Source: Granulicella sp. S190 | GTDB lineage: Bacteria; Acidobacteriota; Terriglobia; Terriglobales; Acidobacteriaceae | Direction of reading: 5' to 3' | Assembly: GCF_009766095.1 (NCBI RefSeq) | Contig: NZ_LMUD01000031.1 | Location: 147,677-201,159 of the forward strand | DNA length: 53,483 bases | In this document: positions 18,264-28,189 of the stretch, one piece after another | How positions within the stretch are numbered: the stretch's first letter is position 1 | Layout: every line of letters starts with the position of its first letter | Program-made: the position numbers and the translations under genes | The notes under the pieces: generated by a model | Seen by the model: the letters and a program-made list of their open reading frames with translations, nothing else | Told to the model about the DNA's origin: nothing | Database searches by the model: none

Positions 18264-20528
18264 TTACCTGACCTGCCCGTCGATCGCGTCCGTCAGGGTA
18301 ATGTTGTTTTTGTCGATGAGATTGCCGAGCGAGCGATCCAATGCAATTCGGGCCTTCGCCCAATTACTCCGTGCAACGATCTCGGTCGAGCGTGCCTGCG
18401 CCAGATACGCCTCGTTCTGAACCACCAGCAGATTCGTCGACTGACCCAGTGCCAGCTTATCGCGCTCCGCGTCAAGTAACTGCTGCTGATATCCGCGACT
18501 GGCGACAGCGGCGTTATAAGCAGCTTGCGCAGTCTGCAAAGCGATCACAGCGTTTTCAATCTCTTCGCGGACCTGATCTTCAAGCCTCTGCGTTCGAGCT
18601 TCAGCCTGACGCAGTTGAATCGTATCGCGTGCCGCGTCCGCCTGCGCAATTCGATTCCTCAGCGGCAGGGTTAGCTGCACGCCACCCTGGTAGATCGTCG
18701 CAGTTCTTAGCCCACCGAGTGCAAGATTCTGTGGCAACGTCACCGCGCCCGTTCCAGACGCCGCGGGCGAGCCAAGCGGCTCGTAGTTTTGTTCAGAGCT
18801 GCCCCGCGTCTGAACGTTTGCATAAACGTTCAACTGTGCCAGTGCATTGTTGCGGCTGCCCTCGACGCTGATCTCCCCCGTTTTGATCTGGAGATGAGCC
18901 TCAGCAAGATCAGGACGATTCGCTAAACCCTCTGCTTCAAGTTGTTCAACATTTAGTGGCTCCAGATCATCCGGGACCGTAATATGGTCGGTTGGAACGA
19001 TGCTGCTGAAGGCAGATCTAAAAGCAGGAGCTCCCGGCCGGATAATCTCATTGCGAAGAACTACCTCCTGCTGCCGGTACAACCCTTGGGCCTGCACAAG
19101 GTCGAACTCCGAGCTTGTCACCAGCGCCTGAGCACGCGTCAACTCGATTGGAGCCAGCGTGCCCTGCTCCACCTGGTCTCTGTCATCCTGGTAAAGTTTG
19201 CGCGCAGCCCGCAGCGCCTCCTGCTTCACGCTGATATTTTCCCCCAGTGAAACCAGGTCATAGTAGAGCCGCGACGTACCGTAGATCGTATCGATCAGCT
19301 GCTGCTGAAACAGCAGGTGCGATACCTTCCGATTGAGATTTGCAATCCTCAGGTATCGCAAATTGGTTCCCCGTCCGAAGCCGCGAAGCAGAGGCTGTGT
19401 CACAGTCACCGAAGTGCTCGGCGAGTAGAACGGATTGTTCTGTGAAAGCGACGAATAGATCACCTGCGAATCGTTGTTGACCGTCGCTTCAACCTGAGTT
19501 CCAGTCGAAAAACCTTCGAGATAAGCGATGTTTGCGGTCACGTAGTGCAAGGTATTCGGACTCGCCGTTGTGCCAGAGGTACCGGTGGTGCCCGCGGTTG
19601 TCCCGGTAAAGTCGCCGATCGTCTGAATATCGGATCGGCGCAGATAGCCACTCTCGACAATCAACGAAGGGTCAAAATAAGGAATATTCGCGCCGGCGGA
19701 GTAGTTTTGGGTTCCAGTCTGAGAGAGGTTGGTCTGGGTCACAGTCGTGGCGTTCAGTGACGTAAGATCGTCGATCGTTGGTGTGATTGGATTGGTACTC
19801 GTCTGCGAGCTATTGAGCAACGGACTTCCCGGTCCGCCAATGCCTTGCGGAGACTCCGTGATGTTGTAGTCGATGCCCCGTGTACTGCCACCTCCCGAAG
19901 CGCGAACGATATCCGTCTCGGCGAGTTGCAGGTTATAGCGCTCCACCTGAACTTCGAGGTTGTTCTCAATCACAAGAGCCAGCGCATCCCGAAGAGAGAG
20001 ATAGAGCTTTCCATCGCGGATCAGGCTATTCAGTCGTTCGCCATTGCCAGGAAACAGCTCTGGCACGTGAGGACGTCGATAGGGTCCCAGGAAGCCAAGA
20101 AAGTTCGGTCGCAATCCTGTGAACTGATCGCGCACCGGTTCAGCTTTGCTCCCTTCGGCTTGCTGAACCGAGTTCGACTCCTGCTTCGGAGTAGGTGGCT
20201 GAGTCTCGCTGATAGACGGCGGTGCTGGTAGATCCGGCAACACGTTGTCTACCTTCTCTGCGGCAGCTCTGGCCTGCGCAGCGGAGAGCGGCCCGACAGA
20301 AGGCAAGCTCTGCTGCTGCTCCTGCTGCATAGGCGGGGCTAGAGGAATGAGCTGATTTTGCTGTGGGCTGGCACTTCCGGGTGTCAGAACCGGCGCCGTC
20401 TGCTGCGAGTGTCCAACAGACGAAGCCGCCGCCATCGCCGCAACAAGAACGCAGGGACGACCGACCGCATGGAACCGCAACAGGCCTCGGTCGCGTATCT
20501 TCTGATCGTTACGAGTCCAGGGACTCAC
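18264..20528 (-). CDS. large TolC-family outer-membrane channel
   Basis: The outer-membrane factor of the second RND pump. At 754 residues it is much longer than the usual 420-500. The extra length comes from a Gln/Pro-rich linker after the signal region (about 35-135) and a Ser/Thr/Gly/Asn-rich insertion in the first repeat (about 210-330). Two OEP repeats are clear: YLSLRDALALVIENNLEVQV near 175 and VEQLEAEGLANRPDLAEAHL in the second half, followed by long helical heptads (RTQRLEDQVREEIENAVIAL). Its start overlaps the adaptor stop by 4 bp, so it is the last gene of the RND operon. The long linker may reach through the periplasm or bind the adaptor. Confidence 0.9.
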   Translation of the reverse strand: MSPWTRNDQKIRDRGLLRFHAVGRPCVLVAAMAAASSVGHSQQTAPVLTPGSASPQQNQLIPLAPPMQQEQQQSLPSVGPLSAAQARAAAEKVDNVLPDLPAPPSISETQPPTPKQESNSVQQAEGSKAEPVRDQFTGLRPNFLGFLGPYRRPHVPELFPGNGERLNSLIRDGKLYLSLRDALALVIENNLEVQVERYNLQLAETDIVRASGGGSTRGIDYNITESPQGIGGPGSPLLNSSQTSTNPITPTIDDLTSLNATTVTQTNLSQTGTQNYSAGANIPYFDPSLIVESGYLRRSDIQTIGDFTGTTAGTTGTSGTTASPNTLHYVTANIAYLEGFSTGTQVEATVNNDSQVIYSSLSQNNPFYSPSTSVTVTQPLLRGFGRGTNLRYLRIANLNRKVSHLLFQQQLIDTIYGTSRLYYDLVSLGENISVKQEALRAARKLYQDDRDQVEQGTLAPIELTRAQALVTSSEFDLVQAQGLYRQQEVVLRNEIIRPGAPAFRSAFSSIVPTDHITVPDDLEPLNVEQLEAEGLANRPDLAEAHLQIKTGEISVEGSRNNALAQLNVYANVQTRGSSEQNYEPLGSPAASGTGAVTLPQNLALGGLRTATIYQGGVQLTLPLRNRIAQADAARDTIQLRQAEARTQRLEDQVREEIENAVIALQTAQAAYNAAVASRGYQQQLLDAERDKLALGQSTNLLVVQNEAYLAQARSTEIVARSNWAKARIALDRSLGNLIDKNNITLTDAIDGQVR

Positions 20529-22156
20529 TGTTTGCCCCCGTTGCCCTGTTGGCCGCCACCTTTGTTGCCGCCGCTCTTTTGCTGTTGCTGGCCCCCACCC
20601 TCACCGCTGCCCACGATCTCCTGGTTTCCATATTGCGCAGCAACGCCAGGCTTCTGATCCTGCTTTTGACCGCTGGTTGCGTTCGTATTCTCTCCGGGCG
20701 TCTTCCCTTGCCGCGTCTTGATCTTTACTCCCTCTTTCACCTCATCCGAAACCGTGGTCGCGATAACATCGCCAGTCTTGAGTCCACTAACGATCTCAAC
20801 TGACGGTCCAAAATCTCTCCCTATCTCCACCGGTTGCATATGAATGGTGTCGTCCCGAACCACCGCGACCTGATTCTTATCTGCTCGAACCACAATCGCA
20901 TCTCCCGGAACCGTGATCCCCGGATCGCCGTGCATGTTTACAAAGCTCACAATGACATACATTCCGGTCAGCAATCGTCCGTCTCTGTTATCGACCTGCA
21001 CCTCCGTCAGCAGCGTGCGACTATTCTGATCGATCGATCCAGAGGTGCGGGTCACCCTGCCATAAAAGGTCTGGCCCGGAAACGACTGAAGGCGCAGCGA
21101 AGCCTGCTGCCCCACCTTCACCGCCGTCGAATACCCCTCCGGAACACTCACGAGAATGCGCAATCTATTCACTTGCGCCACACTGAACAGCGCCCCACCC
21201 TGAGCGCCCCCGGTATTTGGCGAAGCCGCTGTGCTCGCCGAGCCTGTAGTACCGCTCGTGTTCGTGCTTCCCGCCTGGGTTGGGCTTCCCATGTTCTCCG
21301 GAGCAGATGTTGTGTCGCCGCCACCAGAGCCTTGCGCAGAGATCAACGACCCTACGTCCACATTGCGCGCCGTAATAATCCCGTCAAAAGGAGAGGTCAC
21401 GCGTTCGAACTGCTGCAGCGCGAGTTGTCGGCCAAGATTTGCTTGAAATGACTGCACATTTCTTTGCGCAGCCGCCACATTGGAGAGCGCTGCGTTGTAG
21501 TCTGTCTGCCGCTGATCGCCATCCTGACGGGAAAACACTCCCTTCGCAACCAGAACCTTCCATCGATCCCACGTAACGCGGGTAAGATCGAGCTGCGCCT
21601 GCTGCTGTGCCAGTTGTGATTCAGCCTGTCGCACGGAAGCGCGCGCCTGATCGACCTGCTGATCGAGATCGGGTGCATCGATTACTGCAAGCAACTGCCC
21701 CTGATGAACGCGGTCTCCGATATCCACATAGCGTCTCTTGAGATAGCCATTGGCTCGCGCATAAACATTGGCTTGCGTCAGGGGTGTCGTAGTGCCAGGC
21801 ACAGTCAAATCACCTGCAGGTGGCGCATTCTTCACCTGAAGCACCTCCACCACCGGGACAGCATTCTTCTGCGCCTCTGCCTGCTTCTTGGTCTCTTCGT
21901 TACGCTTATGTCGTGGAAGAAAGCCCAGCAGAAAGACCAGAGCCAGAAGAACGATCAAGCCAATCACAAACCACCAGAGAAGCCGGTGCATCTTTCGTTT
22001 GTGCTTTTCTTCCTCTCGACGCTTATCATCCTCGGTGCGCGTGTCTTTATGCATGGGCAGCTTGGAGGTGCTATCCATCGCATCGCCATGCCACTGGCTG
22101 ATTGTCGCTTTCTCCGGCTCTTTACTACCACCTTGCTGCTCTTTTTGATCACTCAT
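20525..22156 (-). CDS. RND efflux adaptor with low-complexity insertions
   Basis: The membrane-fusion protein of the second RND pump, 543 residues against the usual 380-420. An acidic/basic cytoplasmic N-terminus of about 58 residues precedes a transmembrane helix (LLWWFVIGLIVLLALVFLLG). The lipoyl halves (ANVYARANGYLKRRYVDIGD; RVTSPFDGIITARNVDVGSL) bracket an alpha hairpin. Right after the second lipoyl half there is a Gly/Ser/Thr-rich insertion (about 275-320), then the barrel domain (FSVAQVNRLRILVSVPEG). The tail is a Gly/Gln/Lys-rich run. The insertion and tail look disordered. The gene sits 82 bp after the permease gene and overlaps the channel gene by 4 bp. Confidence 0.9.
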   Translation of the reverse strand: MSDQKEQQGGSKEPEKATISQWHGDAMDSTSKLPMHKDTRTEDDKRREEEKHKRKMHRLLWWFVIGLIVLLALVFLLGFLPRHKRNEETKKQAEAQKNAVPVVEVLQVKNAPPAGDLTVPGTTTPLTQANVYARANGYLKRRYVDIGDRVHQGQLLAVIDAPDLDQQVDQARASVRQAESQLAQQQAQLDLTRVTWDRWKVLVAKGVFSRQDGDQRQTDYNAALSNVAAAQRNVQSFQANLGRQLALQQFERVTSPFDGIITARNVDVGSLISAQGSGGGDTTSAPENMGSPTQAGSTNTSGTTGSASTAASPNTGGAQGGALFSVAQVNRLRILVSVPEGYSTAVKVGQQASLRLQSFPGQTFYGRVTRTSGSIDQNSRTLLTEVQVDNRDGRLLTGMYVIVSFVNMHGDPGITVPGDAIVVRADKNQVAVVRDDTIHMQPVEIGRDFGPSVEIVSGLKTGDVIATTVSDEVKEGVKIKTRQGKTPGENTNATSGQKQDQKPGVAAQYGNQEIVGSGEGGGQQQQKSGGNKGGGQQGNGGKQ

Positions 22157-22238
22157 GGTTGCGTTCGCTCATAACTTTCGTCGGTAGCAAGATTGTCTCT
22201 GTCTGCTTCGCCATTACGCTTCCTTACTTCGCTCAAGC

Positions 22239-25200
22239 TCATGACGCATCCACGCCCTGTCCTCCGTACTCCATATCAATTCGTTTGTCATAGTCCACCG
22301 GCGCATTCTTGCGAAGAAGCGAATACATCACCGGCACAATAAAGAGAGTGCCCACAGTAGCCAACAACAACCCGCCGATCACAGCGCGTCCCAGTGGGGC
22401 ATTCTGTTCTCCTCCCTCTCCAATCGCAAGAGCCATCGGCAGCATTCCGATAATCATGGCGAGCGCCGTCATGAGGACCGGTCGCAACCGCGTATACCCG
22501 GCGTTTAACGCGGCATCGTGCTGGTTCTTGCCTTCTCCACGCTCATCATTTGCAAAGACGACCATCAGAATCGAGTTCGCAGTAGCCACACCGATCGTCA
22601 TGATAGTTCCCATCAGGGATGGCACTGAAAAGGTGGTCTGCGTTGCGAAGAGCATCCACAGAATTCCGCAAAATGCCCCTGGAATCGCGAACAGAATAAT
22701 GAGGGGATCAAGCCAGGATTGGAAGTTCACCGCCATCAGCAGGTAGACGAGTCCAAGAGCAAAAATAATCCCGATTCCAAGCCTTATGAACGACTGCTGC
22801 ATCGTTGTCACCTCACCTCTCAGCGCCAGTGTCGTTCCAACGGGAAGGGTCTTATTCGTATCTGCCATAATCTTCTGGATCTCGCTGGCAACGCCCCCCA
22901 GATCGCGCTTGTCCACGTCGGCATACACATCGAACACAGGCTGAATATTGTAGTGATCGATCACGATTGGGGTCGCATCGCGGCGAAATGTGGCGAGGTT
23001 GCCGAGCAGCTGCGATGCGTTGCCGTTAGGCGATGTAATCGGTGTTCGAGCGAGCGAAGATAAGGTGTCCACGCGATAGATCGGTGTCTGGACCACAACC
23101 TGATAGTTGACGCCGTTCTTTGGATTCAACCATTCATTAGGCGCCGTCTGAGAGGTGCCGCTAAGCGAGATCAGCATGCTCTGTGCAACGTCCTGCTGGG
23201 TAAGCCCAATCTGCCGCGCCTTATCGCGATCTACTGCGACCTGCATGGTGGGGTAGCTGACCTGCTGATGAATATGCACATCGACGGCACCCGGAATCGC
23301 AGCAATCTTTTTTTGCAGATCCAGCGCTATCTGATAGTTCCCCTTCGAAGGCCCTGTCACCTGTAAATCGATCGGTGCCGGAAGGCCGAAGTCGAGGATC
23401 TGGTTCGTTATATTGGCAGGCGTAAAAAAGAAGGCGCCGTCGGGAAATTTCTGGGCAAGATCCGCGCGTAGCTTTCGCATGTCGAGCTGTGTGTCGCGTG
23501 GCCCGGGCTTGAGCGCGATCAGAATCTCCCCATCTGTATTGGAGATAGTTGCGTTGTTGCCGAAGGCAAGGTTGATGCCCCCCGCAGGCAGACCGATATT
23601 GTCGATGATCGTGTTAATGCGTTCTGCTGGAATCTGTTGGCGGATCTCGTGCTCGATGGCGGCGAAGTACTGCTCCGAATCTTCGATTCTCATCCCTTGT
23701 GGTGGATTGACGTGAAGCCTCATCTGCCCGGAGTCAACATAAGGGAAAAAGTCCTGCCCGATTATGAGGACGAGCGGCAGTGAGCATACGACAAAGATGC
23801 CAAAGATCCCCAGTGTCAGCCCACGATGGAGCAGACACCATTCAAGTACATCTTTGTAGTGCTCGCGCATTTTCTCAAACTGCCGGTCAAACTTCGAGTG
23901 GATCCGCCAAATGAAGTTATGCTTCTCTTCCTCACGTGCATACTCAGGGTCTTGGTAGAGCTTGAGCTCCGCCGGCAGAAGGAAGTGCATCATCGTCGGC
24001 ACCAGAGTGCGCGAGAGGAAGTACGAGGCCATCATCGCAAACACGACCGCCATGGCAAGCGGCGTAAAGAGATACTTCGCAGCGCCGGTCAGCAGCACCA
24101 CCGGAATGAAGACAATGCAGATGGAAAGAGTCGAAACAAACGCAGGAGCAGCAACCTGCTGCGCGCTGTCGAGAATCGCATGCACCAGGGACTTCTTCTC
24201 ATGCATGTTGCGATGCGTGTTTTCGATCTCAACGGTAGCGTCGTCAACCAGAATCCCGACCGCAAGCGCCAGGCCACCAAGCGTCATCACGTTGATCGTC
24301 TCGCCAAGCGCTGTAAGGATAACCAGGGACGTCGCTATGGAAAGAGGAATGGAGGTACAAACGATCAAAGTTGAGCGCCAGCTTCCAAGAAAAAGAAGAA
24401 TCATCAATCCCGTAAGCGCCGCTGCGATCGTTGCCTCTCGGGTCACCTCAGAGATCGAATCGCGAACGAACACTGACTGATCGAAGAGCGGAGAGACCTT
24501 CAACGTTGCCGGTAATCCAGCCGTCACACGCGGCAACGAGTCTTTTATACCCTTGACGATATCGAGCGTCGAGGTCTGTCCATTCTTCAAAACGGTCAAC
24601 AGGGCAGACCGCTTTCCATCCTGCCGCACAATATTCGTCTGTACCGCATAGCCTTCGCGAACCTGTGCAACATCTTTCATAAAGACGATCGAACCGCCCG
24701 AAGCCCGGATCGGAAGATCGTTGAGAGCTGCAACCTCCGTCGGACTGCTGTTCACCTTCACCACAAATTCCCTGTCGCCAAGCCGCGCCGTACCCGCAGG
24801 CAAAATCAGGTTCTGCTGGTTCAGAGCGAGAGAGATATCGGTCGCGGAAAGATGTCGCGCATACATGGCGTTCGGATCGGTATCCACCATGATCTGCCGC
24901 ACCTTGCCTCCATACGGCAGAGGAACGGAAGCACCCTTCACGGTAGCAAGACGTGGCCGAATGAAGCTAAGGCCAAGATCGTAGAGATCTTCTTCGCTAA
25001 GCCCCTGGCCCGAAAGTCCGAGTTGAAGGATCGGAACGCTCGAAGCGTCATATTTCACGATCGCCGGCGGAAAGATTCCCGGTGGCATCACACGCAGAAC
25101 CGTCTGCACAATCGACGTAACCTGCGAGATCGCCAGTTCAACTTTGACCGTCGGTTGAAAAAACACCTTGATGACCGAAACACCCTGATAAGACTCCGAC

Positions 25201-25445
25201 TCAGTGTGTTCAATATCGTTCACCGTCGTAGTCAGGGCTCGCTCGCAGACAGTAACGATGCGGCCTTCCATCTCGTTCGGCGGCAGACCGCTATAGGTCC
25301 AGACAATTGTCACCACCGGAATGTCGATGTACGGAAAGATATCCTTCGGCGTCTCAATGGCCGAGCCGATGCCAAGCAGAAAGATAAGCAGCGACAGAAC
25401 GACAAAGGTATAAGGACGCCGAAGCGCCAGCTTAACAATCCACAT
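22239..25445 (-). CDS. RND efflux permease (second pump)
   Basis: An inner-membrane RND antiporter, 1068 residues, first gene of a three-gene operon with its own adaptor and channel. The N-terminus (MWIVKLALRRPYTFVVLSLL) and the PYIDIPVVTIVWTYSGLPPN segment belong to a divergent AcrB-like branch common in Acidobacteriota. The TM4 proton-relay Asp pair is present (ALAVGILVDDATVEIENTHR). The C-terminal half carries LRPVLMTALAMIIGMLPMAL. It is full length with two periplasmic loops. Whether it exports drugs or lipid-like compounds cannot be told from sequence. Confidence 0.94.
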   Translation of the reverse strand: MWIVKLALRRPYTFVVLSLLIFLLGIGSAIETPKDIFPYIDIPVVTIVWTYSGLPPNEMEGRIVTVCERALTTTVNDIEHTESESYQGVSVIKVFFQPTVKVELAISQVTSIVQTVLRVMPPGIFPPAIVKYDASSVPILQLGLSGQGLSEEDLYDLGLSFIRPRLATVKGASVPLPYGGKVRQIMVDTDPNAMYARHLSATDISLALNQQNLILPAGTARLGDREFVVKVNSSPTEVAALNDLPIRASGGSIVFMKDVAQVREGYAVQTNIVRQDGKRSALLTVLKNGQTSTLDIVKGIKDSLPRVTAGLPATLKVSPLFDQSVFVRDSISEVTREATIAAALTGLMILLFLGSWRSTLIVCTSIPLSIATSLVILTALGETINVMTLGGLALAVGILVDDATVEIENTHRNMHEKKSLVHAILDSAQQVAAPAFVSTLSICIVFIPVVLLTGAAKYLFTPLAMAVVFAMMASYFLSRTLVPTMMHFLLPAELKLYQDPEYAREEEKHNFIWRIHSKFDRQFEKMREHYKDVLEWCLLHRGLTLGIFGIFVVCSLPLVLIIGQDFFPYVDSGQMRLHVNPPQGMRIEDSEQYFAAIEHEIRQQIPAERINTIIDNIGLPAGGINLAFGNNATISNTDGEILIALKPGPRDTQLDMRKLRADLAQKFPDGAFFFTPANITNQILDFGLPAPIDLQVTGPSKGNYQIALDLQKKIAAIPGAVDVHIHQQVSYPTMQVAVDRDKARQIGLTQQDVAQSMLISLSGTSQTAPNEWLNPKNGVNYQVVVQTPIYRVDTLSSLARTPITSPNGNASQLLGNLATFRRDATPIVIDHYNIQPVFDVYADVDKRDLGGVASEIQKIMADTNKTLPVGTTLALRGEVTTMQQSFIRLGIGIIFALGLVYLLMAVNFQSWLDPLIILFAIPGAFCGILWMLFATQTTFSVPSLMGTIMTIGVATANSILMVVFANDERGEGKNQHDAALNAGYTRLRPVLMTALAMIIGMLPMALAIGEGGEQNAPLGRAVIGGLLLATVGTLFIVPVMYSLLRKNAPVDYDKRIDMEYGGQGVDAS

Positions 25446-25618
25446 GAGAAGACGTCTCCGGATCTCAATCAGGAAGAGGAGATCCCCCTGCTAGGTGCTT
25501 TAGACGTTAGGATGCGTCATTTAGCCTCGGAGGCGGCTTAATCCGGTAGGGCTTCCAAGAAACAGCCGGATACCCCTTTGCGGGAATAAAGTTCCTCGTA
25601 AACAGCACAGATCGCCGC

Positions 25619-26698
25619 TCAACGTGCCACGTCGAGGCGGCCCCGAAGTAAATCGAGGAGAGCCAGCTCTTGACGCTGTAGCTCCGCAGAATCGTCCGAA
25701 TCCTTCTGCCGTATCTTATGTTCTGTCATTTTAATCATGGCTCCGCTGATGTAAGCGTCCAGCACGGCGGGATGGATGTAGCATTTTCTGCAGACTGCAG
25801 GCGTATTCCCAAGGCGTCTGGAGATCGATTTGATTGCCTCCACAACGTTCTTTTTTGCCTCCGTCTCAGAGTCAAACGACTCGAACTCGTACAACATCTC
25901 GCAGGCAAGTACGCTTCCGGCCCACGTGCGAAAGTCTTTCGCGGTGAAATCCTGTCCCGAAATCTCGCGAAGATAGGCGTTAACATCGGCAGAGTCGATA
26001 GAATGCTGGGTCCCGTCCTTATCGACATATTGAAAAAGCTCGTACCCGGGAATGTCTTGGCAGCGTTGAATGATCTTTGCGATTCTGCGGTCCGTGATAT
26101 CAACGGTATGTTTTACCCCGCTCTTACCCTGAAATTTAAAAGTGACGGTAGAACCGTTTACATCGACGTGTTTGTTTCGCATCGTCGTCAGACCATAAGA
26201 ATGGTTTTGACGCGCGTACTCTTCGTTTCCTACACGAATCAGAGTCGTTTCCATCAGGCGAACAATCGTGCCAAGTATCTTGGATCGCGGCAGGCCCGAA
26301 GCTGAGAGATCCGATTCAACACGTTCACGAATACGCGGCAGTGCCGTGCCGAACAAAATCATGCGTTCATACTTGGTTTCGTCACGCACTTCGCGCCAAC
26401 GCGGATGATAGCGGCTCTGCTTTCTGCCCCTCGCATCACGGCCCGTAGCCTGAAGATGCCCTTTAGGTTTTGGACAGATCCATACTTGCGTCCATGCGGG
26501 AGGAATCACAAGCGACTTGATTCTGGCCAGGGTTTGCTGATCCCGGATTACCGACCCGCTCAAATCAAGGTATCGAAAACCCTTCCGGAAACGGACCCGG
26601 CTTATGCCTGTTCCAACATCGCTAACATAGCAAAGACCTGCGTTTTTCGCGGACTCGACAGGATCCGTCGAGACTATATTCTGCGGCTTTCTTTGCAT
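25619..26698 (-). CDS. DNA topoisomerase IB
   Basis: A eukaryotic/poxvirus-type topoisomerase IB, which relaxes supercoils through a 3'-phosphotyrosine intermediate. I choose ATG 26698, which has AGAAGAGA upstream, over a TTG 13 codons earlier, giving 359 residues. The N-terminal domain carries KSLVIPPAWTQVWICP and GHLQATGRDARGRKQ. The catalytic domain shows LIRVGNEEYARQNHSYG, the KDFRTWAGSV motif and the active-site Tyr (about Y307) in KCYIHPAV. It stands alone, between the RND operon and a 600-bp gap. Such enzymes are scattered in bacteria and supplement the essential type IA and II enzymes. Confidence 0.93.
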   Translation of the reverse strand: MQRKPQNIVSTDPVESAKNAGLCYVSDVGTGISRVRFRKGFRYLDLSGSVIRDQQTLARIKSLVIPPAWTQVWICPKPKGHLQATGRDARGRKQSRYHPRWREVRDETKYERMILFGTALPRIRERVESDLSASGLPRSKILGTIVRLMETTLIRVGNEEYARQNHSYGLTTMRNKHVDVNGSTVTFKFQGKSGVKHTVDITDRRIAKIIQRCQDIPGYELFQYVDKDGTQHSIDSADVNAYLREISGQDFTAKDFRTWAGSVLACEMLYEFESFDSETEAKKNVVEAIKSISRRLGNTPAVCRKCYIHPAVLDAYISGAMIKMTEHKIRQKDSDDSAELQRQELALLDLLRGRLDVAR

Positions 26699-27295
26699 GA
26701 TTATCTCTTCTGAAACGGCTGAAGAAATATGATGCAATTCGAGAGTCCTCGACCCTCGGCTCGAGTTGGGCCATTTGCATCACATGAAACATTTATCTCC
26801 GCAAGCTCTGCTCCGCCTAGAAATCGACATCTCATTCTCCATGCTGTCCTTTACAATGCACGGCGATCATGGACCTCTTCTGATCATGTTCCATTAGCTG
26901 GGTGGAAGCGCAAAGGTCTCTCCCTCCCAGCCAGGCATTGAACCTATGACCGAGAAGACCCGTCAGAAGATCCGAGACCCTGCATCTCGGTGACGACAGC
27001 GACTCCTTCACGGCCACACAGATGCAACGTTGATTCGGAGAGCTTGCGCTGCGAACGGCAGAGCGCTTCTTATCGAAAAGGTAACTCCACAGGATAGGGC
27101 AGACCTGGGCGGACCACTTGCGCTCGACGAGGTGAGAATAAAGTAGTTATATTCTGCTTCTCAATTCGTCTTAACGAAGGCATATAAAGTGTAGAAGCTT
27201 TCATAGAATAGAAAATGATAGCGTCCTATTCAGTGGTAGTTCAGCACGATTCAGAGGTCGCAGGAATAAGGACAGTTCGCTGAAGGAGGGTCATA
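26699..27295. other. 597-bp intergenic region
   Basis: No ORF here has a credible ribosome site plus protein-like composition, and I see no tRNA or clear repeat. The last 60 bp are AT-rich (about 27160-27230) and end in GAAGGAGGG just before the DoxX-like gene, so this part is likely its promoter and ribosome site. The remaining 450 bp hold nothing I can name. Confidence 0.4.
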
Positions 27296-28189
27296 ATGTT
27301 CACTCACCTGGTCTTTTGGCTTTGGTTTGTTGGGCTCGTCTTTCTTGCTGTCGGGCTGGTCGCTAGCAGGAAAAATCTCGCCGCCGTCCACGGTCTGGAT
27401 AAGTGGATTGAACTAGGACCGGCATTCGTCGCCGCCCCTCTCGCGGTCTTCTCAGCGGAACACTTTGTGTCAGCGAACTCCATGCAGCAAATGGTTCCGG
27501 CGTGGATGACGGCACACCTCTTCTGGGTCTACTTCGTAGGCTGCGCTTTGATTGCAGCAGCCACCAGCCTGGTGGCCATGAAGTTCGTTCGTCTCTCCGC
27601 AACCCTGCTGGGTGTGATGTTTTTGCTCTTCGTCCTCATGCTTCATCTGCCGTTCGCCATGACACATCCCGGAGAGCGCATTGCCTGGACCATGGTGCTG
27701 AGAGAGACAGCATTCGCCTGCGGCGCGTGGGCGCTCGCCGTCAGTCAGGACCCGGAATCGCGTACAGGAAAGCGGGACTGGATCATCCTGATTCTCCGCT
27801 CCTGCGTCGCGATTGCCGTAATTTTCTTTGGAGTCGAGCAAGTACTTCATCCGGAGTTCGCGCCCGGAGTTCCGGATGACAAACTGACGCCGGCCTGGAT
27901 TCCCCTTCACACGCTATGGGGATACCCGGTAGGAGTGTTCCTGCTGATCGCGGGAGCGGCTCTGCTCCTCAACTTCAAGCCCCGCACGGCCGCCATATGG
28001 ATCGGTGTGCTGATGACGTTGCTCTCAGCATTCCTTTACCTACCGATTCTCGCCGTCACTCATGATCCCTCTCAGATGACGGAAGCTATCAACTTCGTAG
28101 CAGATACTCTTATGTTCGGCGGAGCTGCATTGCTGTTAGCAGGAGCGCTGCCGGCAAAGACAATCCGAGCGCACGCGCCTAGCCTCTGA
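27296..28189 (+). CDS. DoxX-like polytopic membrane protein
   Basis: A 297-residue integral membrane protein with about eight hydrophobic helices arranged as two similar halves. Each half begins with a helix pair and contains a similar pattern (FSAEHFVSANSMQQMVPAWM in the first, GVEQVLHPEFAPGVPDD in the second), which resembles the DoxX fold of quinol- or thiosulfate-linked membrane proteins. No cofactor residues are evident. GAAGGAGGG lies five bases before the ATG. The gene overlaps the convergent IclR gene by 11 bp at the 3' ends. Function is unknown; annotation as DoxX-like rests on pattern only. Confidence 0.6.
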   Translation: MFTHLVFWLWFVGLVFLAVGLVASRKNLAAVHGLDKWIELGPAFVAAPLAVFSAEHFVSANSMQQMVPAWMTAHLFWVYFVGCALIAAATSLVAMKFVRLSATLLGVMFLLFVLMLHLPFAMTHPGERIAWTMVLRETAFACGAWALAVSQDPESRTGKRDWIILILRSCVAIAVIFFGVEQVLHPEFAPGVPDDKLTPAWIPLHTLWGYPVGVFLLIAGAALLLNFKPRTAAIWIGVLMTLLSAFLYLPILAVTHDPSQMTEAINFVADTLMFGGAALLLAGALPAKTIRAHAPSL

